64,000 bases of DNA from Curtobacterium sp. MR_MD2014 (GCF_000772085.1 NZ_CP009755.1:2852001-2916000), one strand, 5' to 3'. Shown: positions 26,942 to 34,733, counted from the stretch's first letter. Numbers and translations are program-made. The notes: generated from the letters alone by a model not told the origin.

Positions 26942-26953
26942 TTGATACATCAA
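26942..26953. promoter_or_regulatory. Palindrome upstream of the peptide operon
   Basis: TTGAT-AC-ATCAA, a perfect 5-bp inverted repeat 21 bp upstream of the peptide start codon in an AT-richer patch. A regulator site is plausible; no regulator gene is present in the inserted block. Confidence 0.4.
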
Positions 26954-27009
26954 TACCGGCACCTCTGGTGTGCTGTCTACCTTGCAAGTGCGATGGTTAA
27001 CCCTTGGAA

Positions 27010-27287
27010 ACGTCCCGCTTGAACTCGTCGAGCTCGTCCGCGGCAGGAAGGTCATACTCGGCGCGATCGACGTCGCCACCGAGCAGGTCGAGACGCCCGA
27101 GGAGGTCGCCGCGGTCCTCCGCCGGGCACTCGACCACGTCGATGCCGACAAGCTCATCCCGAGCACCAACTGCGGCATGGCGCCGCTGGCGCGCGGGGCG
27201 GCCCTGCAGAAGCTCGGCGCGCTGTCCGCCGGCGCGGACATCGTGCGGGCCGAGCTCGCGAACGTCGCGGTACCGGCGGGCCGCTAG
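27010..27287 (+). pseudogene. Duplicate 3' fragment of mesD
   Basis: 278 bp colinear with 23686-23963 with no gaps. Most of the 21 differences are at synonymous third positions, so this is the end of a once-functional mesD allele from a relative rather than a decayed local copy. It encodes the last 92 residues (PLELVELVRGRKVILGAIDV onward) and ends in TAG. It lacks the first three quarters of the gene and has no start of its own. Confidence 0.9.
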
Positions 27288-27454
27288 CGACACGACCAGC
27301 CGATGCGGCTCGGCGTCCTCGCTCGCGTTCACAGCTCCGCAGGGTCGAACCAGGCAGACTCCGACGGGGGAGCGCATACCTTCTCGCGTACTTCGTCCCT
27401 TCGCAACACCGCCTCCACGAGCATCGGGTACACCCCGGGCGAAAAACGGATCTC

Positions 27455-28042
27455 ATGAGAACAGTGGCCCGGTCCCTGCTCATCCTGGGTGCTACCGGGG
27501 CAGCAGTGCTGATGATCGCCGGCTGTTCGACCAGTCGCCCCGACGAGGAGCCGAACGTGAACCGCCCTTCCGCCCGATCAGAGCCACGCGCGACGGACGC
27601 GAAAGCCGCCTGGGACGACCTGAACGAGCGGATCGAGTCGACCCAGTTGATGGTCCCGGGCGAGTGGGAGGCGTCGGACTCCGGCGCGTCAGCATGCGGG
27701 ACCTCCGGGGCGCAGTGGGGCATCACCCGACTGGGTCCGGGTGCGAGCGCCGACGACCGAACGCGGATCATCGCCCGGATCGAGACTGCGTGGAAGGACA
27801 ACGGTTGGGAGCCGACACGGAGCACGTTCGGCGGTGATGCACCCGGACTGCAGCTCCGCTACCCGGCCGGCGGAGTCTTCGATGATGGCTTCTTCGTGGA
27901 GATCGGGATCACGGAGTACGGGTCGAGCATCCAAGCGCAGACGCCCTGCGCGCAAGGCGACGTGAACGTACTGAACGACGAGCAGTACGCGTACGAGCAC
28001 CAGGACACGACGCGTCTGCCGTCCGCTGGCCCCTCATCCTGA
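27455..28042 (+). CDS. Secreted lipoprotein
   Basis: A 195-residue lipoprotein. Signal peptide residues 1-23, lipobox IAGC. The mature region has a paired cysteine pattern (ASACGTSG and QTPCAQGD) and a WKDNGWEPTR segment. It shows loose resemblance to the lipoproteins at 20279 and 28330 and to the actinobacterial LppA-like group, but lacks their FLAD block. Function unknown. Start ATG at 27455. Confidence 0.8.
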   Translation: MRTVARSLLILGATGAAVLMIAGCSTSRPDEEPNVNRPSARSEPRATDAKAAWDDLNERIESTQLMVPGEWEASDSGASACGTSGAQWGITRLGPGASADDRTRIIARIETAWKDNGWEPTRSTFGGDAPGLQLRYPAGGVFDDGFFVEIGITEYGSSIQAQTPCAQGDVNVLNDEQYAYEHQDTTRLPSAGPSS

Positions 28043-28261
28043 GGCGGTCCAGTCGAACAGGTGACGTTCCTCCTGGTGACCGAGCGCTCGGTGGCCCCAC
28101 GGTCTGCGCTGCAGCATCCCTCTGGTCCACTCGAGCATTCGAGCAAGGAGCAGCGGTCGAGGCGCGATCCACGGCAGGAGCGACTGCGTCGCGGCGAGGC
28201 GGACGGCGGACCGCACGTCGAACACGGACAAGGCGGCTGCGATCGCCCAGAGGTCGAGCAC
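28034..28261 (-). CDS. Small hypothetical protein
   Basis: A 75-codon frame with strong third-position GC, opposite the gap between two lipoprotein genes and overlapping the first of them by 9 bp. It starts with GTG (VLDLWAIAAALSVFDVR) and is rich in Leu, Arg and Trp. The frame stays open for 17 further codons upstream without a better start. It may be a remnant of a longer gene. I recognise no family. Confidence 0.3.
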   Translation of the reverse strand: MLDLWAIAAALSVFDVRSAVRLAATQSLLPWIAPRPLLLARMLEWTRGMLQRRPWGHRALGHQEERHLFDWTASG

Positions 28262-28329
28262 TCCGACCGCCTCGGACTCCGTCGTTCCGCCCGTCTCGCT
28301 AGTGTCGAGGCGTGAGGATCAGGGCGGAC

Positions 28330-28841
28330 ATGAAGACGGCACGTCGCCTGCAGGCCGACAGGATCACCGGCTCCGCGGTGTCCGTCGCTGCTGCGGCGCT
28401 CGCACTGATGGGGTGCTCCGGAGGGCCCTCCTCGGAGAACGAGCAGCCCCCGACCAGGCGAAGGACACCGTCGTCACGATCGTCGACGACACCGCCGGCG
28501 CAGTCGGCGGCACTTGGTCGGTCGCGAGCGGTCCGGCGGTCCAAGGCTGCATGCGCGACAACGGTGCACGTGGTGCCGCCTACTTGTTGACGGAGATGCG
28601 CGAACAGCGTGCAGGAGATCCCGCCGACGACGTCGCCACGGTCGAACGGCTGTGGAAGGACAAGGGCCTCTCGACCGAACGCCACGAGAGCGGAGGCACC
28701 GACCCGACGCAGGGCGTCCGGGGAACGGGCGGCCCGGCCACGAGCATCGACTTCCTCGCCGACGAACGCGGGTACAGCCTCGACGCCGTTTCCGTCTGCA
28801 CCGCTGGCAATGCAGAGGAGCTCCAGCGGAACGGCGAGTGA
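28330..28841 (+). pseudogene. Lipoprotein paralogue of 20279, frameshifted
   Basis: The first part encodes a lipoprotein signal (MKTARRLQADRITG, lipobox LMGC) in one frame. From about 28447 the homology to the lipoprotein at 20279 continues in the frame one base back (DQAKDTVVTIVDDTAG through GGPATSIDFLADERGY to RNGE). The break lies at a run of five C (28447-28451), consistent with loss of one C or with a sequencing or phase-variable slip. With one C restored it would encode a protein of about 170 residues. A GTG at 28312 is an alternative start. Confidence 0.8.
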
Positions 28842-28882
28842 CAGACCCGCGGAGCATCAGGCACAGGGCGTTGACTACGCAC

Positions 28883-29308
28883 ATGATCACCAAGGCGAAG
28901 ATCCACGAGATCGAGAACGCTCCTGTGAAGGACCGCGACGGCGCATCCGTCGGCAAGGTCGCGCAGGTCTTCCCCTCCGCCGAGGACGGCAGTGCCGCGT
29001 TCATCAGCGTCGCAACGGGACTCCTCGGGGGTCACACCGTGCTCGTCCCGGTCGAGGACGCAACGTTCGACGGTAACGACCTGCACGTCGGCTACTTGAA
29101 GAGCGCGATCAAGGATGCCCCTTCCCCAGGAGCCGGGAACACCGTGACCGACACCCAGGCGGATGCCGTCCGCAAGCACTTCGGGCTGTCCCCGGCAGGC
29201 AAGGCGACCGGCGACATGGGCGACCCGCACGAGAACCTCGACCAGGCCGGTACCGGTCCGGCGGGCGCTGACGACACCGAGGGCGCGGGAGCGACGCCGC
29301 CGGCGTGA
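28883..29308 (+). CDS. PRC-barrel-type protein
   Basis: A 141-residue protein. The first 85 residues (KDRDGASVGKVAQVF, then TGLLGGHTVLVPVEDATFDG and VGYLKSAIKDAP) fit the PRC-barrel/DUF2171 fold common in actinobacterial stress-linked proteins. The C-terminal 40 residues are a Gly/Ala/Asp-rich low-complexity tail. No membrane segment. The ATG at 28883 starts the conserved block. Molecular role unknown. Confidence 0.8.
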   Translation: MITKAKIHEIENAPVKDRDGASVGKVAQVFPSAEDGSAAFISVATGLLGGHTVLVPVEDATFDGNDLHVGYLKSAIKDAPSPGAGNTVTDTQADAVRKHFGLSPAGKATGDMGDPHENLDQAGTGPAGADDTEGAGATPPA

Positions 29309-29327
29309 GCCGCACCAGGATGCTCTT

Positions 29328-29825
29328 GTGAGCGACGACCGAGACATCTTCGCACCGGAGGTGCGCGGCACCTTCTTCCGCGCGGTGGACCCGCGCTTCC
29401 GCGCATCCGCCATCGCAGGGTCACGGTCCGCAGGCCGGTACTCACGTGCTGACGAGCCCACGCTGTACCTCAGCTCGTCGGTCGAGGGTGTGGAGGCCGC
29501 ACTGGTGGCGCATCCGGACACGCGCGCCACGGAGCCGATGATCGTCGAGGTGGACGTGGTGGCGTCCCGGATCGTCGACCTCCGCGACCGGGCCGCTCGT
29601 TCCGAAGCCGTGGTCGACCTCGAGGACGCGACCGCTCCGTGGCAGCAGGTCGTCGCAGACGGTGGCGTCCCGGCCTCGTGGCAGGTCCGAGACCGCCTGG
29701 TGGCACTCGGCGCCGACGGCCTGATCGATCCGTCGAGGAAGCGCCCGGGCCTCTGGCACCTCGTGTTGTTCCGCTGGAACACCGACGGTGCGCCGCAGGT
29801 ACGCGTCCGGACAGAGGCCGGCTGA
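29328..29825 (+). CDS. RES-domain protein
   Basis: A 165-residue RES-family protein: GTFFRAVDPRF, AGRYSRADEPTLYLSSSVEGVEAAL, and near the end GLIDPSRKRPGLWHLVLFRWN. RES proteins are NAD+-degrading toxins, normally paired with an Xre-type antitoxin encoded just upstream. Here the upstream neighbour is the PRC-barrel protein and no antitoxin is adjacent, so this is an orphan or has a different role. The GTG at 29328 keeps the conserved N-terminal Arg. Confidence 0.8.
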   Translation: MSDDRDIFAPEVRGTFFRAVDPRFRASAIAGSRSAGRYSRADEPTLYLSSSVEGVEAALVAHPDTRATEPMIVEVDVVASRIVDLRDRAARSEAVVDLEDATAPWQQVVADGGVPASWQVRDRLVALGADGLIDPSRKRPGLWHLVLFRWNTDGAPQVRVRTEAG

Positions 29826-29902
29826 GACCGTGCCGGGTTCGACGACACGTAGGTGACACTGATACTTCGCTGTTCTCCGCCGGGGACGCTAGCGTCGTCG
29901 GC

Positions 29903-30346
29903 ATGGACGGTGCGGTGGTGTTCCCGATGGCCCTCGAGATCGGGGCGGCTGCGCTGGTCACGTGGCTGACGTGGAGGGCCGCCAACGGCTCGCTGCCACG
30001 GAACAGCCTCGCCGGCGTCCGGACGTCGGTCACGATGTCGAGCGAGGCGGCCTGGCGGATCGGCCATCGTGCAGCGCTGCGCCCGACGATCGTCTCCGGC
30101 CTCCTCGTGACGGCGTGGTGCGCGATCAGCATCGGAGTTCCAGCACTCCACACTCCTGCCGCCGTCCTCGTCGCCGCTGGTCTCCTCGTCGGTGGAGCAC
30201 TCCTGTCCATCCCGGCCGCCCACCGCGCCGTACGACGAGCGTTGCCCGAGGCTGGAGGCGACGGTTCTCACCCCGATGGCTCCCCCGCGACCCCGTCGCC
30301 CGTCTCGAGTGAGAGGGACACTGACGACGCCGATACGGTCGGATGA
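29903..30346 (+). CDS. SdpI-family membrane protein
   Basis: A 147-residue membrane protein with three helices (about 5-25, 60-82 and 84-102). The block SLAGVRTSVTMSSEAAWRIG followed by HRAA between helices 1 and 2 is the SdpI-family signature. Bacillus SdpI is the immunity protein for the SDP toxin, although many actinobacterial members have no known toxin partner. It lies about 3 kb from the SDP-like operon at 24.2-26.9 kb. The C-terminal 40 residues are a soluble acidic/Pro tail. Its stop overlaps the next gene's ATG (30343-30346). Confidence 0.83.
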   Translation: MDGAVVFPMALEIGAAALVTWLTWRAANGSLPRNSLAGVRTSVTMSSEAAWRIGHRAALRPTIVSGLLVTAWCAISIGVPALHTPAAVLVAAGLLVGGALLSIPAAHRAVRRALPEAGGDGSHPDGSPATPSPVSSERDTDDADTVG

Positions 30347-30903
30347 TGCTGTGCACGTGGGTGTCCCATCCCGAGGTGACAGTCGACCCGACCGTCCGGA
30401 TCCAGGACTGGGGTCTGTCGCCGGTCGGACGGGCCCGCGCCGCACACATCGCGACGCTGTTCCCCCAGCCCCTCCGCATCGTCAGCAGCAGCGAGCGGAA
30501 GGCCCTGGACACCGCCGGGATCATCGCCGGACAGTGGGGCTCGGAGTTCGAGGTCGACGAGGACCTCGGTGAGATGGACCGCAGCGCGACCGGTTACCTC
30601 GACCCGCGTGAGTTCGAACCGACCGTCGACGCGTTCTTCGCCGAACCGCACCGGTCCGCCCGTGGTTGGGAACGCGCGATCGACGCCCAGAGCCGTGTCG
30701 AGCGCGCGGTCCGACGCATCGCGGCACAGACGCCCGAGCGGGGCATCGCGTTCATCGCTCACGGCGGGGTCGGCGCACTCCTGCTGGCGAGCCTCCGACG
30801 CGAGCCCATCAGCCGCGCACTCGACCAGCCCGCGATGGGCAGCTCCTTCGCCTTCGACCCGCAGGACTGGACGGCGCTGTCGTCGTGGGAGCACGTCGGC
30901 TGA
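30343..30903 (+). CDS. Histidine phosphatase superfamily protein
   Basis: A 186-residue phosphoglycerate-mutase-like protein. The usual catalytic RHGE is changed to VSHPEVTVD, keeping the His. The second basic region VSSSERKALDTA, the LGEMDRSATGYL glutamate region, and the late AHGGVGALLL histidine are present. Cytoplasmic. Translationally coupled to the SdpI-family gene by ATGA. The altered first motif could reduce or change activity. Confidence 0.87.
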   Translation: MMLCTWVSHPEVTVDPTVRIQDWGLSPVGRARAAHIATLFPQPLRIVSSSERKALDTAGIIAGQWGSEFEVDEDLGEMDRSATGYLDPREFEPTVDAFFAEPHRSARGWERAIDAQSRVERAVRRIAAQTPERGIAFIAHGGVGALLLASLRREPISRALDQPAMGSSFAFDPQDWTALSSWEHVG

Positions 30904-30987
30904 AGCGGGAGGCGGGGGGGCAGGTCCGGCGGCGGCAGATCAGATCGAGAGCAGTACGCTGCCGTCAGGGGAACGCGAGGGGGAACC

Positions 30988-31065
30988 GTGACCACAGATC
31001 ATCGGGAACGAGCGACGGCCGGGCAGCTCGAGTGGCCCGCGGTGTCCTGGCCGGGGCTGCCGTAG
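30988..31065 (+). CDS. 25-residue upstream peptide
   Basis: A GTG-started 25-codon frame with a GAGGGGG ribosome site, ending in TAG immediately before the ATG of the next membrane gene (31066). The downstream ATG has no ribosome site of its own, so this frame may exist to couple translation. The peptide ends EWPAVSWPGLP. Confidence 0.4.
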   Translation: MTTDHRERATAGQLEWPAVSWPGLP

Positions 31066-31473
31066 ATGGACCACAAGGACACGCGCTCAGGCCTCCCGTA
31101 CGACTCATGGCCGGAGTCGGAGGTCGACGACCAGCGCACCATCGCGCAGGTCAACAGCAGCCGGAAGGCCTTCCGCATCACGGCCAGGACCGGCTTCATC
31201 ATCGCGCCGGCGATGTTCCTCCTCCCGCTCGTCTACCCGCTGCTCGGCCTCGGGTGGCACTTCCTGCCGATCATCTGCATGACGGCGGCGTGGGCCGTGC
31301 TCGTCTCCGCGTGCTCGTTCGCCGCGATGACCACCACGGAGCCAGCAGGTCACCCCTGGGTGCACCAGGTGTGGGCGGTACCCGCGGCCGTCCTCGCGAT
31401 GTTCCCCGGCGGCATCGCCGCCTTCGCGCTGTACGGGTCGGTCGTCGCAACGGTCTACCAGCGAACGAAGTGA
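31066..31473 (+). CDS. Small membrane protein, unknown function
   Basis: A 135-residue protein with a soluble N-terminus (PYDSWPESEVDDQR) and three hydrophobic helices at about 45-65, 68-88 and 104-128. I do not recognise the family. Start ATG at 31066 directly follows the upstream peptide stop. A short stretch resembling its middle part (31171-31219) recurs at 41026-41072, suggesting a lost paralogue there. Confidence 0.75.
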   Translation: MDHKDTRSGLPYDSWPESEVDDQRTIAQVNSSRKAFRITARTGFIIAPAMFLLPLVYPLLGLGWHFLPIICMTAAWAVLVSACSFAAMTTTEPAGHPWVHQVWAVPAAVLAMFPGGIAAFALYGSVVATVYQRTK

Positions 31474-31503
31474 CGGGCGGGCGCCGCTGCACCCGCAGGA
31501 CCC

Positions 31504-31530
31504 GCGCCTCCCGGCCCGGACCGGAGGCGC
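31504..31530. terminator. Terminator-like inverted repeat
   Basis: GCGCCTCC-C-GG pairs with CCGGAGGCGC around a 6-base loop, 30 bp after the small membrane gene. Confidence 0.55.
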
Positions 31531-31569
31531 GCGAGCGCCGCTGACCCGAACGGTGTGCTGCACCAACCG

Positions 31570-31599
31570 TTGCTCGGTCGACGTGGACGCTGCTAACGT
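31570..31599 (+). promoter_or_regulatory. Possible sigma-70-type promoter for the MFS leader
   Basis: TTGCTC and TAACGT separated by 18 bp, about 38 bp upstream of a small frame and 250 bp upstream of the MFS gene. Confidence 0.3.
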
Positions 31600-31636
31600 T
31601 CGTCGGTCTGGTCCGACGACGGGGAAGGTGGCGACG

Positions 31637-31738
31637 ATGCCGCTCAGTGCCCCTCGTGGACTGTTCCCCACGAAAGCCGCCCCCGAGCTCGTCGGACCGC
31701 GGCCCGTCCCTCCCGGAGTCATGGCAACGCAGCACTGA
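31637..31738 (+). CDS. Possible 33-residue leader peptide
   Basis: ATG preceded by GGGGAAGGTGG, 33 codons ending TGA, about 110 bp before the MFS transporter. Between the two lie short inverted repeats around GCCGCTCGGCGGC. A long leader with a translated short frame is common for actinobacterial antibiotic exporters controlled by attenuation; that is inference here. Confidence 0.3.
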   Translation: MPLSAPRGLFPTKAAPELVGPRPVPPGVMATQH

Positions 31739-31846
31739 GCTGACCGACACGGTCAGCCCTCCTCGCCGCGAGCGTTCTGCTCGTGTGCTCCTGCACGCCC
31801 TTGTCGCCGCTCGGCGGCGGTGCGACGACCTCACGGGAACACCTCC

Positions 31847-33118
31847 ATGCGCTTCACCCCTGCCCGGCTCCGGGCTCCGCTCGCGAGCCTCCACGAGCAC
31901 CGCTTCGTCACGTTCGCGGTCCTGACCGACACCATCGGCGCCGGCCTCACGCTGCCGCTGACGATCGTCTACTTCACGATCACCACCGACGTGTCCCTGG
32001 CGGTGATCGGTGTCCTCTCCACCGTCGCATCGCTGGTGGCCCTCCCGATCGGACTCGTCGGCGGCGTCCTCACCGACCGGTTCGGTGCCAGGGCGTCGAT
32101 GGTCCTCAACAACCTGCTCTCCGCAGCGGGCTTCACGCTCTACCTCTCCGCCCACGATCCGGTGGTGATCTTCGCGGCGATCTTCCTCGCCAACGCATCC
32201 GAACGGCTCTACTGGACCTCGTGGACCGCGTACGTCCACGACCTCGCGGCGGGCCGCCCGTTCGAGCGCTGGTTCGCCTTCCTCGAAGCGACGAAGGCCG
32301 CCGCCCTCGGGGCAGGCGCGATCGTCGCTGCGGTCACCCTCGCGCACGGACACCAGGACGGGTTGCGGTGGCTGGTCCTCGCCAACGTCGTCACCAGCGT
32401 CGCAGCGGCCGTCGTGTTCGCCACGCAACGCACCGGCCATCGAGCCCCGCAGGCAGCGGCACCGACGGGAGCGGGACCAGCCGATGCCTCCGGGCTGCTC
32501 CGCGCCTTCGTCGCCGACCGGTCGATGCGTCTCATCGCGCTCGGCCAGTTCCTGATCGGTCCCGCCATGCTGCTGCCGAACGTCGCGTTCGCCGTCCTGT
32601 TCATCGAGCGGTGGGGCGTGTCCCCGGCGGTCGCACCCGTCCAGTTCGCCATCGCCACAGGCCTGTGCGCACTCTTCCAGACATCCGTCACCCGGTGGGT
32701 CGCCGGGCGACGGCGCGGGACGCTCATCGCGCTCGGCGCCGTCCTGACCGCTGCGACGACGGCACCGTTGATCGTCCTTCCTCCGCTGCACGGACCGGCC
32801 GCGTGGTCCTACGTCGTCGTGGTCGCGGTCGTGCTGGCCGCGGCGGACATGATCTCCCTGCCCGCGGCGAACGCGGTCATGGCTGCAGCGCCGCACCCAC
32901 GCATCCGTGGCCGAGCCATCGGGGTGTTCCAGACCGCGAGCTCGATCGGGATGGCACTCTTCCCGCTCACCCTCGGACTGCTGGACTCGCGGATGCCCTG
33001 GCTGCTGTGGCTCATCGCCACTGGTGTGTTCCTCGGCGCTGCCTGGGCCTGGCACGGAGCGGTCCGCGACCTGCCACAACGGGTCCAGGGAACGGAGCCG
33101 ACCGACATCGACGGATGA
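31847..33118 (+). CDS. MFS transporter
   Basis: A 423-residue, 12-helix major facilitator. Motif A appears as GGVLTDRFGARASM after helix 2, and a related segment recurs in the second half (AAPHPRIRGRAIG). It begins in the cytoplasm with a basic tail. Probably a drug or metabolite exporter; the substrate is not visible. The ATG at 31847 is preceded by a weak ribosome site. The 370-bp leader upstream holds a possible promoter and small frame. Confidence 0.9.
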   Translation: MRFTPARLRAPLASLHEHRFVTFAVLTDTIGAGLTLPLTIVYFTITTDVSLAVIGVLSTVASLVALPIGLVGGVLTDRFGARASMVLNNLLSAAGFTLYLSAHDPVVIFAAIFLANASERLYWTSWTAYVHDLAAGRPFERWFAFLEATKAAALGAGAIVAAVTLAHGHQDGLRWLVLANVVTSVAAAVVFATQRTGHRAPQAAAPTGAGPADASGLLRAFVADRSMRLIALGQFLIGPAMLLPNVAFAVLFIERWGVSPAVAPVQFAIATGLCALFQTSVTRWVAGRRRGTLIALGAVLTAATTAPLIVLPPLHGPAAWSYVVVVAVVLAAADMISLPAANAVMAAAPHPRIRGRAIGVFQTASSIGMALFPLTLGLLDSRMPWLLWLIATGVFLGAAWAWHGAVRDLPQRVQGTEPTDIDG

Positions 33119-33269
33119 GCGGGGCTCGGCCGGACGGACGGCTGGCTGTCCGGAGGATGCCAGCTACGGGTGGTCGCGCGCCAGCTGGTGGCCCCGACCG
33201 GCACGAGGACGACCTGCCACGGACCGGTCGCACCACGCTCCGCCGCACCTGAATCGGTACCGTGCAGGG

Positions 33270-33848
33270 GTGACTCCCCTGCGTCTGCCGGTCATCTCGT
33301 GCAGCCTCGATCCCGTCAGCACCAGTCGCCGGCTGGCCGAGCGGTCGGCGTCGCTCCTGAGGGCGAACGGTCACGGGTCAGAGGTCGTCGACCTGGCAAC
33401 GGCACCGCTGCCGGCGTTCGACAACGACCAGGTCTTCGACAGTGACGCGTTCGGTGCGCTGCACGATGTCATCCGGGAGTCCGACGGCGTGGTGCTGGCG
33501 TTCCCGATCTACAACTGGGCGCCGTCATCGGCGGTCAAGTCGCTCATCGAAGCCACCGGTGCGACGGGGGAAGGCCGGCGTGCTGCATGGTTCGACAAGG
33601 TGGTCACCTTCGTGTGCGCTGCCGGGCTCCCGCACAGCTACATGGCGACGGGCGCGCTCGCGCAGTCCCTGATGCTCGACTTCAAGTGCGTCGTCAACCC
33701 GTACACGGCGTACATCGCGGAGCGGGACTGGGAAGCGGGGACGCTCTCCGTCGACAGGGCAGCGCGTCTGGAGAAGACCATGACGGTGCACGCCGAACTC
33801 GCCGGTCTCCTCCGCGACAGGACCTCCCTGTCGGACTGGGAGGTGTGA
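33270..33848 (+). CDS. NADPH-dependent FMN reductase family protein
   Basis: A 192-residue flavodoxin-like reductase. The N-terminal ISCSLDPVSTSRRLAERSA phosphate-binding loop, FPIYNWAPSSAVKSLIEATG and the VCAAGLPHSYM segment are typical of the NADPH-dependent FMN/azo-reductase family. It should reduce free flavin or quinones with NAD(P)H in the cytoplasm. The GTG at 33270 was chosen by family alignment of the first strand. Confidence 0.87.
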   Translation: MTPLRLPVISCSLDPVSTSRRLAERSASLLRANGHGSEVVDLATAPLPAFDNDQVFDSDAFGALHDVIRESDGVVLAFPIYNWAPSSAVKSLIEATGATGEGRRAAWFDKVVTFVCAAGLPHSYMATGALAQSLMLDFKCVVNPYTAYIAERDWEAGTLSVDRAARLEKTMTVHAELAGLLRDRTSLSDWEV

Positions 33849-33878
33849 GTCCGACGACGGTCGCGCGGTTCACCGACC

Positions 33879-33925
33879 ACCGGCTACCGGCTACCGGCTA
33901 CCGGCTACCGGCTACCGGCTACCGG
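33879..33925. repeat. 7-bp tandem repeat ACCGGCT, six and a half copies
   Basis: Six perfect ACCGGCT units plus a partial ACCGG lie about 30 bp after the FMN reductase stop and 30 bp before the DJ-1-like pseudogene. A 7-bp unit does not preserve reading frame and is prone to slippage. Confidence 0.9.
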
Positions 33926-33954
33926 GATCCTCGCGATTCCGCGACGATGTACGG

Positions 33955-34498
33955 ATGAACAGACCCGTCAGGTTCGTTGCGCTGTTGTTCCCGAACGTGA
34001 CACAGCTCGACCTGACCGGCCCGGTACAGCTCTTCTCCAGGCTCCCCGGCGACCATCGACCTCGCCTGGCACGACCGAGAGCCGGTGGGCACCGATGCGG
34101 GCTTCGCGATCATGCCGACGGTGACCTTCGACGAGGCCCCGCAGGCGGACGTCCTCATGGTCCCCGGAGGGCAAGGTGCCTTCGACCTGCTCGAGACCAT
34201 CGGAGCCGTACCCGAGCAGGCGCGGGTGGTCCGCGACGGTCGGATCATCACGGGAGGCGGGGTGACCAGTGGTGTCGACTTCGCCCTCACGGTCGCCGCT
34301 GAGGTCTACGACGATGCCGCAGCCCGCGCTGTCCAACTGGCCGTGGAGTACGACCCGCACCCGCCGTTCGACGCTGGATCACCGACGCGTCCGGAAGCGG
34401 ACGCCGAGCAAGTGCGACGAGCCGTTGCAGACGCGCGACGCAGCCGCGGACCGGTCGTCTCGCGAGCAGCATCCCGACTCGGACTGGCGTCCTGCTGA
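33955..34498 (+). pseudogene. DJ-1/PfpI-like protein, frameshifted and internally deleted
   Basis: The gene starts normally (RFVALLFPNVTQLDLTGPVQLFSRLPG) but the homology moves to the next frame near 34046-34052 (IDLAWHDREPVGTDAGFAIM). It then continues to VLMVPGGQGAFDLLE and jumps directly to ARVVRDGRIITGGGVTSGVD. The roughly 45 residues that should lie between, including the nucleophilic cysteine, are missing. Two independent lesions make a functional product very unlikely. In intact relatives (isonitrile hydratase and similar) this is a cytoplasmic hydrolase. Confidence 0.88.
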
Positions 34499-34733
34499 GG
34501 GCCTCCGGCGGAACGTCTCCGGCCGGGTCGCGTGTGGTGTCCGTCCTCGGTTCGGCCGCGAGGTCCGTGCCGTGGGAGGGGCCCGGTCGACGACACCGTT
34601 CCTGACCATCGGCCTGCCGATCCGACGAGCCGCACCGTTCTGCGTCGAGCAGGCGCATACTGCAGGGACCGGAGATCATGTTCGCGTCGTCGACGCTCGC
34701 CTTGTGGCTCTCCCACTCAGACAGGGGCCTCGC

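Larger units (their letters stand above)
23964..27009. mobile_element. Inserted block between mesD and a partial mesD duplicate
   Basis: The block is bounded on the left by the intact mesD stop and on the right by a second copy of the last 278 bp of mesD at about 92% identity (21 mismatches by eye, no gaps). It has visibly lower GC than its flanks and holds a four-gene minus-strand operon. No integrase or transposase is present in it. The architecture is that of an allele-replacing insertion, in which incoming DNA carried its own mesD 3' end. The exact left border cannot be fixed from sequence alone. Confidence 0.65.

Noticed and set aside
23964..27287. Phage or integrase-driven element
   Set aside because: No integrase, excisionase or structural gene; the flanking copies are 278-bp diverged alleles, not short attachment repeats.
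33879..33925. CRISPR-like repeat
   Set aside because: 7-bp units without spacers; a simple tandem repeat.
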